Shown: positions 1 to 7,410, counted from the stretch's first letter. The stretch: 22,503 nt of DNA from Xylophilus ampelinus (GCF_901875635.1 NZ_CABFMN010000140.1:1-22503), one strand, 5' to 3'. Numbers and translations are program-made. Notes: generated by a model from the sequence alone, not told the origin.

Positions 1-164
1 TGCCCAAGGCACGTCGATTCCAGGCGAGCACATCCGTCGTGCCGCACGCCAGTCAGCGCGAGCCAGCGCCGGAGAACGCACACCGGCGCCGCCGGCCGGG
101 TTCAGCCCCACAGCGCTCGTGCCGACCCACCGACCAACCGGTACCAACAGACCTGCCGACCTGC

Positions 165-212
165 CCAAGAGTCCAAGAGCCCAAGAGTCCAAAAGTCCAA
201 GAGCCCAAGCGA
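165..212. repeat. eight-base tandem repeat array, about six units
   Basis: Six consecutive octamers follow the pattern CCAAGAGY: CCAAGAGT, CCAAGAGC, CCAAGAGT, CCAAAAGT, CCAAGAGC, CCAAGCGA. Further decayed CCAAAAG-like units continue to about 243. The array lies in a gene-free stretch (1-320) and no coding frame there looks real. It directly abuts the 66-base element at 236-301. An eight-base period is not a multiple of three, which argues against coding function. The role is unknown; it may be slipped-strand repeat DNA or part of a dispersed intergenic element. Confidence 0.75.
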
Positions 213-235
213 CCCGATCAACAGCGCAAAAGCCC

Positions 236-301
236 AAAAGTGCAATCGCCCGCCAGCGCAAGCCGGCCGGGCGCTGCGACCAAACTCGTCACAAACGTGA
301 C
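236..301. repeat. noncoding element, copy A of a duplicated 66-base sequence
   Basis: This stretch aligns without gaps to 18911-18976, with about 51 of 66 positions identical. The best blocks are AAAGTGCAATCG (237-248 against 18912-18923) and CAAAYTCGTCACA. Neither copy lies in a credible gene. Here the element ends in a palindrome, TCGTCAC (286-292), AAAC, GTGACGA (297-303). That palindrome sits 17 bases beyond the stop of the minus-strand transporter gene, so it could also act as its 3' hairpin, although no good T tract follows. Confidence 0.6.
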
Positions 302-320
302 GATCGCTTGCCCAAGACGA

Positions 321-1289
321 TCAGGACTCCGCCGGCGCGATCGGTACCCGCCGTTCCCGCACCGTCAGCCACGCCCCCGCCGCACCGCACACCGCGATGA
401 GCCCGATGCCCGCGAGCGACACCGCGTCGGGCGTCTGGCCGAACACCAACTGCCCGCCCACGATCGCGAAGGCGATCTGCGAATAGAGGTACGGCGTCAG
501 CGTGGAAGCGGGCGCCCGCTGGTACGCCAGGATCAGCATGAAATGCCCCACCGTTCCCATCAGCCCCATGAGGCACAGCAGCGCCCACCACTGCCAGCCC
601 GGCAGCGCCTGCCAGAAGAAGGGCAGCGCACAGGCCGCGATCAACGCGCCCACCCAGCCGGTGTAGAAGTGCATCGTCAGCGGGTTCTCGGTCTGCGCCA
701 GCTTGCTCGTCAGCACCTGGAACCACGCATTGCTGATCACCAACCCGAGCGGCAGCAGCATCACCCACCCGAAAGCCTCGCCGCCCGGCCGCAGGATGAT
801 CAGCGTGCCCACGAAACCGCCCGCCACCAGCGACCAGCGCAGCACCGACACCCGCTCCTTCAAGGCGAGCGAGGCGATCAGCGTCACGGCCAGCGGCGTC
901 ACCATCACCGTGGCCGTGAACTCGGCCATCGGCATGTAGCGCAGGCTCAGGAACGAGAACACGCTGCTCGACAGCAGCAGCGCCCCGCGCAGAACGTGGT
1001 AGCGCGGATGTTGGGTGCGCAGCAGCTGGGTCCCGTACAAGGGCAGCAGCAGCGCCGAGGTGGCGGCCGCCTGGAAGGCATAACGGAACCAGATGCCCAT
1101 CACCACCGGCACCACCGCCGTCGACACTTTCGTGGCCGTATCGAGCACCGCGAAGAACGCGGTCGCCAGGATCGTGAGCCCGATGCCGGCCAGGATGCGC
1201 TCGGCCTGCCGGTCGCGCACCGGCGTGCCGGGCGGCTTCGATGGATCGGGCGAGCGCTGAGAGTGCGCGGCGGCGGCCGGGCCGCTCAC
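321..1289 (-). CDS. EamA/DMT-family inner-membrane transporter
   Basis: Predicted 322-residue member of the drug/metabolite transporter superfamily, with two tandem EamA domains of about five membrane helices each. After a short polar N-terminus, the hydrophobic segments begin near ILAGIGLTILATAFFAVLD and run to the C-terminal stretch around IGLIAVCGAAGAWLTV. The family exports or exchanges small metabolites; the substrate cannot be read from the sequence. I chose the GTG start at 1289 because it overlaps the stop codon of the upstream PHP-domain gene (GTGA overlap), implying translational coupling in a two-gene operon. The open frame continues further upstream, but only as antiparallel-frame sequence inside the PHP gene. 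A palindrome at 286-303 lies just beyond the stop. Confidence 0.85.
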   Translation of the reverse strand: MSGPAAAAHSQRSPDPSKPPGTPVRDRQAERILAGIGLTILATAFFAVLDTATKVSTAVVPVVMGIWFRYAFQAAATSALLLPLYGTQLLRTQHPRYHVLRGALLLSSSVFSFLSLRYMPMAEFTATVMVTPLAVTLIASLALKERVSVLRWSLVAGGFVGTLIILRPGGEAFGWVMLLPLGLVISNAWFQVLTSKLAQTENPLTMHFYTGWVGALIAACALPFFWQALPGWQWWALLCLMGLMGTVGHFMLILAYQRAPASTLTPYLYSQIAFAIVGGQLVFGQTPDAVSLAGIGLIAVCGAAGAWLTVRERRVPIAPAES

Positions 1290-2158
1290 TGCGCGGGCGC
1301 CACGTGCTGGATGCGGTCGGCCAGCAGCTCCCAGACCGGCGTCAGCTTGCCCGGCAGCACCGGCAGCTTGCCGAGGTCGCAGTGGCTTTCGTCGGGGCTG
1401 TGGAAATCGCTCCCGCGCGAGGCGGCCAGGTCGAACTCCAGCGCCTTGTCGGCGTACTCCACGTACTCGGCGGGCGTGTGGCTGCCGGTCACGACCTCCA
1501 CCGCCCGGCCGCCATGGGCCTTGAACTCGGTGAAGAGCGCGTACTCCTCGTTGGCGGTGAACTTGTAGCGCCCCGGGTGCGCGATCACGGCCATGCCGCC
1601 TGCATCGTTGATCCAGCGGATCGCATCCTTCAGGCTGGCCCAGCGGTGCGGCACGTAGCCGGGCTTGCCCTCGGTCAGGAATTTGCGGAACACCTCCGAG
1701 GTGTCCTTGCAGTGCCCCTGCTCGACCAGGAAGCGCGCGAAGTGCGTGCGCGAGATCAGCTCGGGGTTGCCGACGAAGCGCAGCGCCCCTTCGTAGGCGC
1801 CGCGGATGCCCACCTGCGCCAGCTGCTCGGCCATCTCCTGCGCGCGCTTGCCGCGGCCTCCCCGCGTGTCGTACAGGCCCTGCGTCATCTCGGCGTTGTC
1901 GGCGTCGAAGCCCAGCCCCACGATGTGGACCGTCTCGTTGCAGAAGGTGACCGAGATCTCGGTGCCCGTGAGGTAGGCCATGCCGGCGGCGCGGGCCGCG
2001 GCGGCGGCGCGGTGCTGGCCGCCGACCTCGTCGTGGTCGGTGAGGGCCCACAGCTCGACGCCATTGGCCTGGGCGCGGACCGCGAGTTCCTCCGGGGTCA
2101 GCGTGCCGTCCGACACCACGGAGTGGCAGTGCAGGTCGGCGTTGAGGAAGTCAGTCAC
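1286..2158 (-). CDS. rnm: PHP-domain 3',5'-nucleoside bisphosphate phosphatase / RNase RNM-like
   Basis: A 290-residue PHP-family metal-dependent phosphoesterase, close to the usual length of E. coli Rnm (YciV/TrpH). Metal-binding motifs are in order: DLHCHSVVSDG near the N-terminus, TDHDEVGG, GTEIS, HIVGLGFDAD, AVIAHPGRYK in the second half, and GSDFHSPDE near the C-terminus. Characterised relatives hydrolyse 3',5'-bisphosphate nucleotides such as pAp and trim RNA from the 5' end. The start is GTG at 2158. No good Shine-Dalgarno sequence precedes it, but a TAAAAT hexamer (minus strand, 2170-2165) ends six bases before the GTG, so a leaderless transcript is possible. It overlaps the EamA gene by four bases. 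Family assignment is firm; the exact substrate is inferred. Confidence 0.88.
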   Translation of the reverse strand: MTDFLNADLHCHSVVSDGTLTPEELAVRAQANGVELWALTDHDEVGGQHRAAAAARAAGMAYLTGTEISVTFCNETVHIVGLGFDADNAEMTQGLYDTRGGRGKRAQEMAEQLAQVGIRGAYEGALRFVGNPELISRTHFARFLVEQGHCKDTSEVFRKFLTEGKPGYVPHRWASLKDAIRWINDAGGMAVIAHPGRYKFTANEEYALFTEFKAHGGRAVEVVTGSHTPAEYVEYADKALEFDLAASRGSDFHSPDESHCDLGKLPVLPGKLTPVWELLADRIQHVAPAQ

Positions 2159-2164
2159 CGCGCG

Positions 2165-2170
2165 ATTTTA
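2165..2170 (-). promoter_or_regulatory. possible -10 box for the PHP-domain gene
   Basis: On the minus strand TAAAAT is followed by CGCGCG and then the GTG start codon. That spacing would place the transcription start at the initiation codon. The -35 position (around 2188-2193, CAGCAG) matches poorly, so this is a weak prediction. Confidence 0.3.
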
Positions 2171-2215
2171 AGGACGATGCGATGGCCCTGCTGGCGTCCC
2201 CGACGGGACGTCGAC

Positions 2216-2234
2216 TGCTATGCAATCGATAGCA
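2216..2234. repeat. palindromic motif TGCTAT-N7-ATAGCA, copy 1
   Basis: Perfect six-base arms, TGCTAT and ATAGCA, separated by seven bases, in the intergenic region between the divergent PHP-domain gene and the small hypothetical gene. The same motif recurs at 4771-4787 and, with one arm mismatch, at 12154-12170, always between genes. It could be an operator or a small dispersed hairpin. Confidence 0.65.
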
Positions 2235-2344
2235 ACCCCGCACCTGACTCGGCGTTGTCACACTTTTTCGGGGGGTGGCCCGCAAGAATCCCGTGGCCTG
2301 AAGACCACGTCTGCCACCGTGCCGACACGAAAGAGAAACCGAAA

Positions 2345-2626
2345 GTGAATGCCATCAAGGAAGCGCGCCGCTTCATCGAGCGCCAGCCCGACCACCCCAC
2401 CGCGCGCGTGCTGTCGCGCCTGGTGCTGGCGCTGGAGACCAGCCACAGCTTCGAGCTGGTGACCCTCTACGAACTCGACTACGAGGGCTTCCAGCTCGCG
2501 CTGGACATCCTGCGCGAATGGCGCCTGGACCGCTACTACGCCGGCAAGGCCAAGCTCTTCGACCTGTCGGTGCAGGTGAGCGAGATGTCCCAGGCGCCGG
2601 CCGAGGCCTCGCCGACCGCGCCCTGA
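2345..2626 (+). CDS. small conserved hypothetical protein (93 aa)
   Basis: I recognise no function. The 93-residue product begins VNAIKEARRFIERQPDHPTA and is predicted helical and soluble. It has a regular core (SRLVLALETS, then LYELDYEGFQLALDILREW, then RLDRYYAGKAKLFDLS) and a low-complexity Ala/Pro tail. There is no signal peptide or membrane segment. Core composition and codon pattern look like a real gene, and I associate this protein type with Comamonadaceae genomes. The GTG start at 2345 is the only in-frame start near the core; an A-rich stretch containing GAGAAA precedes it as a weak ribosome site. The gene converges on the ZntB-like gene with nine bases between the stops. Confidence 0.75.
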   Translation: MNAIKEARRFIERQPDHPTARVLSRLVLALETSHSFELVTLYELDYEGFQLALDILREWRLDRYYAGKAKLFDLSVQVSEMSQAPAEASPTAP

Positions 2627-2635
2627 ACTTGCCCT

Positions 2636-3661
2636 TCACTTCTTGCGGAAGGCCAGCCACGCAGCGGCGGCGGTGAAGCTCGCCACGATCGCCACCACGA
2701 TCCAGAAGCCGTGGCGGCTGTCCGCCAGCGGAATGCCGCCCACGTTCATGCCGAACAGGCCGGCCAGGATGTTGATCGGCAGCGCCAGCACCGTCACCAC
2801 CGTCAGCACGAAGAGGCTGCGGTTGTTGTCCTCCTGCACGTTGGCGGCAATCTCTTCCTGCAGCAGCTTGATGCGCTCCTGCAGGCCGCCCATGTCGCGC
2901 AGCACCACCGAGAACTCCTCCGACGCATCGCGCAGGCCCTGCGCATCGGCCTCGGCCATCCAGCCGGGTGGCTTCTGCAGCAGGCGGAACAGGGCGGCCG
3001 GCTCCGGCGCCAGCAGCCGCTGCAGCCGCACCAGCACGCGCCGCAGCTCGCCCAGCCGGGCGCGCGGCTGACCGTTGCGGCCGGCCAGCAGGTCGTCCTC
3101 CACCGCGTCGATGCGGGTCGTCACGCTGCGCACGATGTGCACCAGCACGTCGGCCTGCGCGCGCATCAGGTGCTCCAGCAGTTCGGTACTCGACTTCGGC
3201 GCGTCACCCGCCCGCACCGCGGTGCGCAGCGCGTCGACCGAGCGCAGCGGCTTCGCCCGCGCCGTGACCACCAGCCTCGGCCCGACGGCGATCCACAGCG
3301 TGGAGATGTCCGAGGGCTCGAAGCTGAAGTCGAAGTGCACGTCGTTGATCACCGCCACCAGCGCGTCGTCGGCGCGCTCGACGCGGGTGGAGTGCAGGCC
3401 GTCGCGCAGGGCCTCGAAGAAGCTGTCGGGCAGCGCGGCGTGGCGCTCCAGCCAGCGCTGTGCCGGCGCATGGCTCAGGTTGAAGTGCAGCCAGGCGAAC
3501 TCGCCTTGCGCGGGGGCGGCCGCCAGCCAGGCCTCGGCCTCGTCGGTGCTCAGCGCGCGGGCGCCGGCCCCGTCCTGCGCGAACAGGTAGCCGCAGATCA
3601 GCCCAGTCGCGTCGCCGCCATAGGCCGGGGTGGGGGAGAAGGAGGGCAGGGGCGCGGACAC
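2636..3661 (-). CDS. zntB: ZntB/CorA-family metal ion transporter
   Basis: A 341-residue member of the CorA metal ion transporter superfamily, ZntB subgroup. The long cytosolic N-terminal domain (about 1-280) ends in the stalk helix around LRDMGGLQERIKLLQEEIA. Two membrane helices follow (about 283-303 and 318-338), with the signature GMN at residues 304-306 followed by VGGIPLA, typical of ZntB-like proteins. ZntB transports zinc, with proton-coupled uptake reported for the E. coli protein; cadmium, nickel or cobalt are also possible in relatives. The start is GTG at 3661 with no obvious ribosome site. It is divergent from ppk2 and convergent with the small hypothetical gene. The choice between zinc and magnesium/cobalt transport rests on the GIPLA form of the loop. 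Confidence 0.85.
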   Translation of the reverse strand: MSAPLPSFSPTPAYGGDATGLICGYLFAQDGAGARALSTDEAEAWLAAAPAQGEFAWLHFNLSHAPAQRWLERHAALPDSFFEALRDGLHSTRVERADDALVAVINDVHFDFSFEPSDISTLWIAVGPRLVVTARAKPLRSVDALRTAVRAGDAPKSSTELLEHLMRAQADVLVHIVRSVTTRIDAVEDDLLAGRNGQPRARLGELRRVLVRLQRLLAPEPAALFRLLQKPPGWMAEADAQGLRDASEEFSVVLRDMGGLQERIKLLQEEIAANVQEDNNRSLFVLTVVTVLALPINILAGLFGMNVGGIPLADSRHGFWIVVAIVASFTAAAAWLAFRKK

Positions 3662-3699
3662 GGCAGCGGCCGATCATGTGTCGGCTCCGTGTCGGTGGC

Positions 3700-3733
3700 G
3701 TGACAGCGGCGCCGTCTGTCACGCGCATGTCAT
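3700..3733 (+). promoter_or_regulatory. palindrome and Pho-box-like repeat upstream of ppk2
   Basis: GTGACAG (3700-3706) and CTGTCAC (3716-3722) form a perfect inverted repeat in the divergent zntB/ppk2 region. CTGTCAC (3716-3722), GCGC, ATGTCAT (3727-3733) also forms an 11-base-period direct repeat resembling the PhoB box (CTGTCAT, four A/T bases, CTGTCAY). Each half differs from consensus at one base, and the spacer is GC-rich instead of AT-rich. A phosphate-responsive operator would make sense for polyphosphate kinase, but the match is short. Confidence 0.35.
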
Positions 3734-3747
3734 TGCAGCGCATGACC

Positions 3748-4713
3748 ATGGCCCGTTCCATCACGCCAAGCCTTGCCATGACGCTGACCCGCGGCCTCCA
3801 GGATTCCTTCCAGAACCACGACCAGGACGAGCTGATGCAGCGCATCGCGCGCGACCTCGTCGACAGCTACGACGAGGAGATCGAGCTCGAGCTCGAGGAC
3901 CGCAACCTCGACGAGCTCGAAGGCCGCCAGCCCGTGGACAAGGCCGCGCGCCAGGCCTACTTCCAGACGCTGTTCCGCCTGCAGGGCGAACTGGTCAAGC
4001 TGCAGGACTGGGTGCAGCACACCGGCCAGAAGGTGGTGATCCTCTTCGAGGGCCGCGACGCGGCCGGCAAGGGCGGCGTGATCAAGCGCATCACCCAGCG
4101 CCTGAACCCGCGCGTGGCCCGCGTGGCCGCGCTGCCGGCACCCAACGACCGCGAACGCACGCAGTGGTACTTCCAGCGCTACGTGTCGCACCTGCCGGCG
4201 GCCGGCGAGATGGTGCTGTTCGACCGCAGCTGGTACAACCGCGCCGGCGTCGAGAAGGTGATGGGCTTCTGCTCCGACGACGACGTCGAGGAGTTCTTCC
4301 GCACCGTGCCCGAGTTCGAGAAGATGCTCGTGCGCTCGGGCATCCGCCTCATCAAGTACTGGTTCTCCATCACCGACGACGAGCAGCACCTGCGCTTCCT
4401 CGGCCGCATCCACGATCCGCTCAAGCAGTGGAAGCTCAGCCCGATGGACCTGGAGAGCCGCCGCCGCTGGGAGGACTACACCCGCGCCAAGGAGGCGATG
4501 CTGGAACGCACCCACATCCCCGAGGCGCCCTGGTGGGTGGTGCAGGCGGTCGACAAGAAGAAGGCGCGCCTGAACTGCATCGCGCACCTGCTCAGCCAGC
4601 TGCCCTACGACGAGGTGCCTCGCGACACCGTGGTGCTGCCTGCGCGCGAGCGCCACGCCGACTATCTGCGCCATCCCGTGCCGGCCGAGATGATGGTGCC
4701 CGAGATCTACTGA
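3748..4713 (+). CDS. ppk2: polyphosphate kinase 2 (PPK2 family)
   Basis: Transfers phosphate between polyphosphate and nucleoside di- or monophosphates; cytosolic. The PPK2 fold is marked by the Walker A loop GRDAAGKGG (about residues 102-110 from this start), the QWYFQRYVSHLP segment, the Walker B-like DRSWYNRAGVE (Asp about 159), and the conserved tail containing EAPWWVV and KKKARLNCIAHLL. Single-domain length and motif spelling suggest class I (ADP/GDP-forming or reverse direction), but class cannot be fixed by eye. The start is uncertain: in-frame ATGs occur at 3676, 3727, 3742, 3748 and 3778, none with a clear ribosome site. An acidic region (DSYDEEIELELED) precedes the kinase core. The PHB-depolymerase-like gene follows after 119 bases. 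Confidence 0.92.
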   Translation: MARSITPSLAMTLTRGLQDSFQNHDQDELMQRIARDLVDSYDEEIELELEDRNLDELEGRQPVDKAARQAYFQTLFRLQGELVKLQDWVQHTGQKVVILFEGRDAAGKGGVIKRITQRLNPRVARVAALPAPNDRERTQWYFQRYVSHLPAAGEMVLFDRSWYNRAGVEKVMGFCSDDDVEEFFRTVPEFEKMLVRSGIRLIKYWFSITDDEQHLRFLGRIHDPLKQWKLSPMDLESRRRWEDYTRAKEAMLERTHIPEAPWWVVQAVDKKKARLNCIAHLLSQLPYDEVPRDTVVLPARERHADYLRHPVPAEMMVPEIY

Positions 4714-4770
4714 GAGCATCGTTTTTCCAGGCCGAATCGGCCTCCGGCGCACGTGCAGCCTGCGCGGGCA

Positions 4771-4787
4771 GCTATTGTTTTCATAGC
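4771..4787. repeat. palindromic motif GCTAT-N7-ATAGC, copy 2
   Basis: Five-base perfect arms GCTAT and ATAGC flank TGTTTTC, 46 bases before the ATG of the esterase gene. This is the second of three intergenic copies of the motif in this window. Confidence 0.65.
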
Positions 4788-4832
4788 AACCGCGGCCGAC
4801 GGGCCCGAAGCTGCTACCGTGGGCGGCCCTCC

Positions 4833-5858
4833 ATGCCCCGCAAGCTCTCCGCCTCCACCATCCTGACGCGCGCCTACCAGCGGCAGATGAAGGCCTTCAC
4901 GCGTCAGGTGACGCGGCAGGCCACCAAGGCCGGCAAGCGCGTGGTCAAGCAGGTGCAGCGCGCCGCCGAGGAACGCACCCGCCCGCCGCCCGGGCCGGGC
5001 GACTGGCTGCCCGGCATGGCGCTCGGCCCGGCGGGTGCGCGGCGCTACCACCTGTACCGGCCACCCGGCCCCCGCGTGCCCGGCGAGCGCCTGCCGCTTC
5101 TGGTCATGCTGCACGGCTGCGGACAGACGGGGCGCGACTTCGCCGTCGCCACCCGCATGAACCGGCTGGCCGACAAGCACCGCTTCCTGGTGCTCTACCC
5201 GGAACAGGACCGGCTGGCCAATGCGCAGGGCTGCTGGAACTGGTTCGACACCCGCACCGGCCGTGCCGCCGCCGAGGCCGCGACGGTGCTGGCGGCGGTC
5301 GACCAGGTCTGCACGCTGTACGGCGCCGATCCGGCGCGCGTGGCCGTGGCGGGCCTGTCGGCCGGTGCCAGCCTGGCGGCGCTGATGGCGGCCGAGCATC
5401 CGTCGCGCTTCGTTGCCGTCGCGATGGCCGCGGGCGTCGGGCCCGGTGCCGCCCACTCCACCGCCACGGGCCTCAGCGCCATGCGCGGCCGCAGCCCGCC
5501 GCACCTGGACGCCGTCGGCCCGCTGCCGCCGCTGCTGGTGTTGCATGGCAGTGCCGACTCCGTCGTGTCGCCCGCCTGCAGCGAGGCGATCGCGCAGGCC
5601 TGGGCCACCGCCTCCCAGGCGACGGTCGGGCCGGTGCTGGCCCGGCAGCTCGGCCGGCGCCTGCCGATGGAAGTGGTCGAGTACCGCCGCCGCGGCGCGC
5701 TCCAGGTGACGCTGGTGCGCGTGCTGGGCCTGGGGCATGCCTGGAGCGGCGGCGCGGCGCGCGCCTATTCCGACCCGAAGGGCCCGGACGCATCGGCCAT
5801 GGTCTGGCGCTTCATGGCGCGCGCCCTGCGCGGCGCCGCGGCTGTCGATCCCTCCTGA
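4833..5858 (+). CDS. PHB depolymerase family esterase
   Basis: A 341-residue alpha/beta-hydrolase of the polyhydroxybutyrate depolymerase/LpqC esterase family. Visible features are the oxyanion region MLHGCGQTGRDFA, the nucleophile elbow AGLSAGAS (Ser about 176), the YPEQDRLANAQGCWNWF block typical of the family, a candidate acid in HGSADSVV and a candidate catalytic His in LGHAWSGG. The product would cleave a PHB-like polyester or a related ester. Instead of a signal peptide, residues 1-50 are a basic, Gln-rich helix (QRQMKAFTRQVTRQATKAG and beyond), so export is not evident and an intracellular role is possible. ATG at 4833 is the first start that excludes frame overlap with ppk2. Proximity to ppk2 groups two storage-polymer genes. 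Confidence 0.85.
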   Translation: MPRKLSASTILTRAYQRQMKAFTRQVTRQATKAGKRVVKQVQRAAEERTRPPPGPGDWLPGMALGPAGARRYHLYRPPGPRVPGERLPLLVMLHGCGQTGRDFAVATRMNRLADKHRFLVLYPEQDRLANAQGCWNWFDTRTGRAAAEAATVLAAVDQVCTLYGADPARVAVAGLSAGASLAALMAAEHPSRFVAVAMAAGVGPGAAHSTATGLSAMRGRSPPHLDAVGPLPPLLVLHGSADSVVSPACSEAIAQAWATASQATVGPVLARQLGRRLPMEVVEYRRRGALQVTLVRVLGLGHAWSGGAARAYSDPKGPDASAMVWRFMARALRGAAAVDPS

Positions 5859-5910
5859 GCGTTGGGGCGGGCGCGGAGGGGGATGCCGCGCGGCGGCGGC
5901 GGCGGCCGCG

Positions 5911-5939
5911 TACGCCACCCGGCGTATTTGCGCCATACG
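5911..5939. promoter_or_regulatory. overlapping inverted repeats upstream of urtA
   Basis: TACGCC (5911-5916), ACCC, GGCGTA (5921-5926) is a perfect six-base inverted repeat. CGTAT (5923-5927), N7, ATACG (5935-5939) overlaps it as a second one. They lie about 60 bases before urtA, where an operator or promoter would be expected. No convincing -24/-12 sigma-54 promoter or NtrC site was seen nearby. Confidence 0.35.
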
Positions 5940-5996
5940 TCGTTCAACTGAGACTCCTCCCACCGTTTCAACACCACCACCCGGAGAAGAGCTCAC

Positions 5997-7268
5997 ATGC
6001 AACGTCGTTTCACCCTCAAGGCGATCACCGCCAGCGTCGCCCTCGCGGCCATGGGCGCCGCACCTGCCTTCGCGCAGGACACCATCAAGGTCGGCATCCT
6101 GCATTCGCTGTCGGGCACGATGGCGATCTCGGAGACCGCGCTGAAGGACATGGCCCTCATGACGATCGAGGAGATCAACAAGAAGGGCGGCGTGATGGGC
6201 AAGAAGCTGGAGCCGGTGGTCGTGGACCCGGCCTCCAACTGGCCCCTGTTCGCCGAGAAGACCAAGCAGCTGCTCGGCCAGGACAAGGTCGCCGTGATCT
6301 TCGGCTGCTGGACCAGCGTGTCGCGCAAGTCGGTGCTGCCGGTGGTCGAGGAGATGAACGGCCTGCTGTTCTACCCCGTGCAGTACGAGGGTGAGGAATT
6401 GTCGAAGAACGTCTTCTACACCGGCGCCGCGCCCAACCAGCAGGCCATTCCCGCCGTCGAGTACCTGATGAGCAAGGAAGGCGGCAGCGCCAAGCGCTGG
6501 GTGCTGCTGGGCACCGACTACGTCTACCCCCGCACCACCAACAAGATCCTGCGTGCCTTCCTCAAGAGCAAGGGCGTGAAGGACTCCGACATCATGGAGA
6601 CCTACACCCCCTTCGGCCACAGCGACTACCAGACCATCGTCGCCGACATCAAGAAGTTCAGCCAGGGCGGCAAGACGGCCGTGGTGTCGACCATCAACGG
6701 CGACTCCAACGTGCCCTTCTACAAGGAACTGGGCAACGCCGGCCTGAAGGCCAAGGACGTGCCGGTCGTCGCCTTCTCGGTCGGCGAGGAAGAACTGCGC
6801 GGCGTCGACACCAAGCCCCTGGTGGGCCACCTGGCGGCGTGGAACTACTTCATGTCCATCAAGAACCCGACCAACGCGGCCTGGATCAAGGAGTGGAGCG
6901 AGTACGCCAAGGCCAAGAAGCTGCCGGGCCAGGCCGACAAGCCGCTGACCAACGACCCGATGGAAGCCACCTACATCGGCATGCACATGTGGAAGCAGGC
7001 CGTGGAGAAGGCCAAGAGCACCGACACCGACAAGGTCATCGCCGCGATGGCGGGCCAGACCTTCAATGCGCCGTCGGGCATCGTCAGCAAGATGGACGAG
7101 AAGAACCACCACCTGCACAAGTCGGTGTTCATCGGCGAGATCCAGGCCGACGGCCAGTTCAAGGTGGTGTGGAAGACCAAGGAACCTGTCAAGGCCAAGC
7201 CCTGGAGCCCGTACATCGAAGGCAACGACAAGAAGAAGGACGAGCCGGACGGCAAGTCCAAAGTCTGA
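5997..7268 (+). CDS. urtA: urea ABC transporter substrate-binding protein
   Basis: Periplasmic urea-binding component, 423 residues. The N-terminus (MQRRFTLKAITASVALAAMG to APAFAQD) is a Sec signal peptide, probably cut after AFA near residue 26. The mature part is a type I periplasmic-binding fold: TIKVGILHSLSGTMAISE opens it, followed by GCWTSVSRKSVLPVVEE, FYPVQYEGEE and NDPMEATYIGMHMWKQAV, all characteristic of UrtA rather than generic branched-chain amino acid binders. The C-terminus is Lys-rich (KKKDEPDGKSKV). A GGAGA ribosome site lies at 5983-5987. An intrinsic terminator after the gene suggests UrtA is made in excess over the membrane parts. Confidence 0.96.
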   Translation: MQRRFTLKAITASVALAAMGAAPAFAQDTIKVGILHSLSGTMAISETALKDMALMTIEEINKKGGVMGKKLEPVVVDPASNWPLFAEKTKQLLGQDKVAVIFGCWTSVSRKSVLPVVEEMNGLLFYPVQYEGEELSKNVFYTGAAPNQQAIPAVEYLMSKEGGSAKRWVLLGTDYVYPRTTNKILRAFLKSKGVKDSDIMETYTPFGHSDYQTIVADIKKFSQGGKTAVVSTINGDSNVPFYKELGNAGLKAKDVPVVAFSVGEEELRGVDTKPLVGHLAAWNYFMSIKNPTNAAWIKEWSEYAKAKKLPGQADKPLTNDPMEATYIGMHMWKQAVEKAKSTDTDKVIAAMAGQTFNAPSGIVSKMDEKNHHLHKSVFIGEIQADGQFKVVWKTKEPVKAKPWSPYIEGNDKKKDEPDGKSKV

Positions 7269-7279
7269 CCACCCCGTTT

Positions 7280-7365
7280 GACTGGCGCACTTCGTGTCGC
7301 CAGTCGATACCCCCTCAAGGGGGCGCACCCAGCGGCCCGGCAAAGCCGGTTCCGCGGGTGCCCCC
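7280..7365. repeat. structured intergenic element between urtA and urtB
   Basis: Three hairpins occur in 86 bases. GACTGGCG (7280-7287) pairs with CGCCAGTC (7298-7305), with an inner CAC-TTC-GTG. CCCCC-TCAA-GGGGG covers 7310-7323. GGGGGC(GC)ACCC (7319-7330) can pair with GGGTGCCCCC (7356-7365), enclosing CCGGC-AAA-GCCGG (7337-7349). The last two are mutually exclusive because they share 7319-7323. The sequence resembles intergenic repeats I associate with Comamonadaceae. It may process or stabilise the urtA message. Confidence 0.6.
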
Positions 7366-7410
7366 GAACGGGCTTCGCTCCGCTTGCCCTGGCCAGAGCA
7401 GTTTCGATGG

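Noticed and set aside
165..301. CRISPR array from the repeated units at the left end
   Set aside because: The units are eight-base contiguous repeats without spacers, and no cas genes are present.
39..1568. A 509-codon plus-strand open frame at the left end
   Set aside because: It is Arg/His/Gln-rich and lies antisense to the EamA and PHP-domain genes, whose motifs are clear. Long antisense frames are expected in high-GC DNA.
4729..4742. GGCCGA-A-TCGGCC palindrome after ppk2 as a terminator
   Set aside because: The effective stem is only about four pairs with a usable loop, and the T run precedes it instead of following it.
5889..5910. CGG microsatellite-like run upstream of urtA
   Set aside because: It is short and imperfect, of a kind common by chance at this GC content, with no sign of a functional link.
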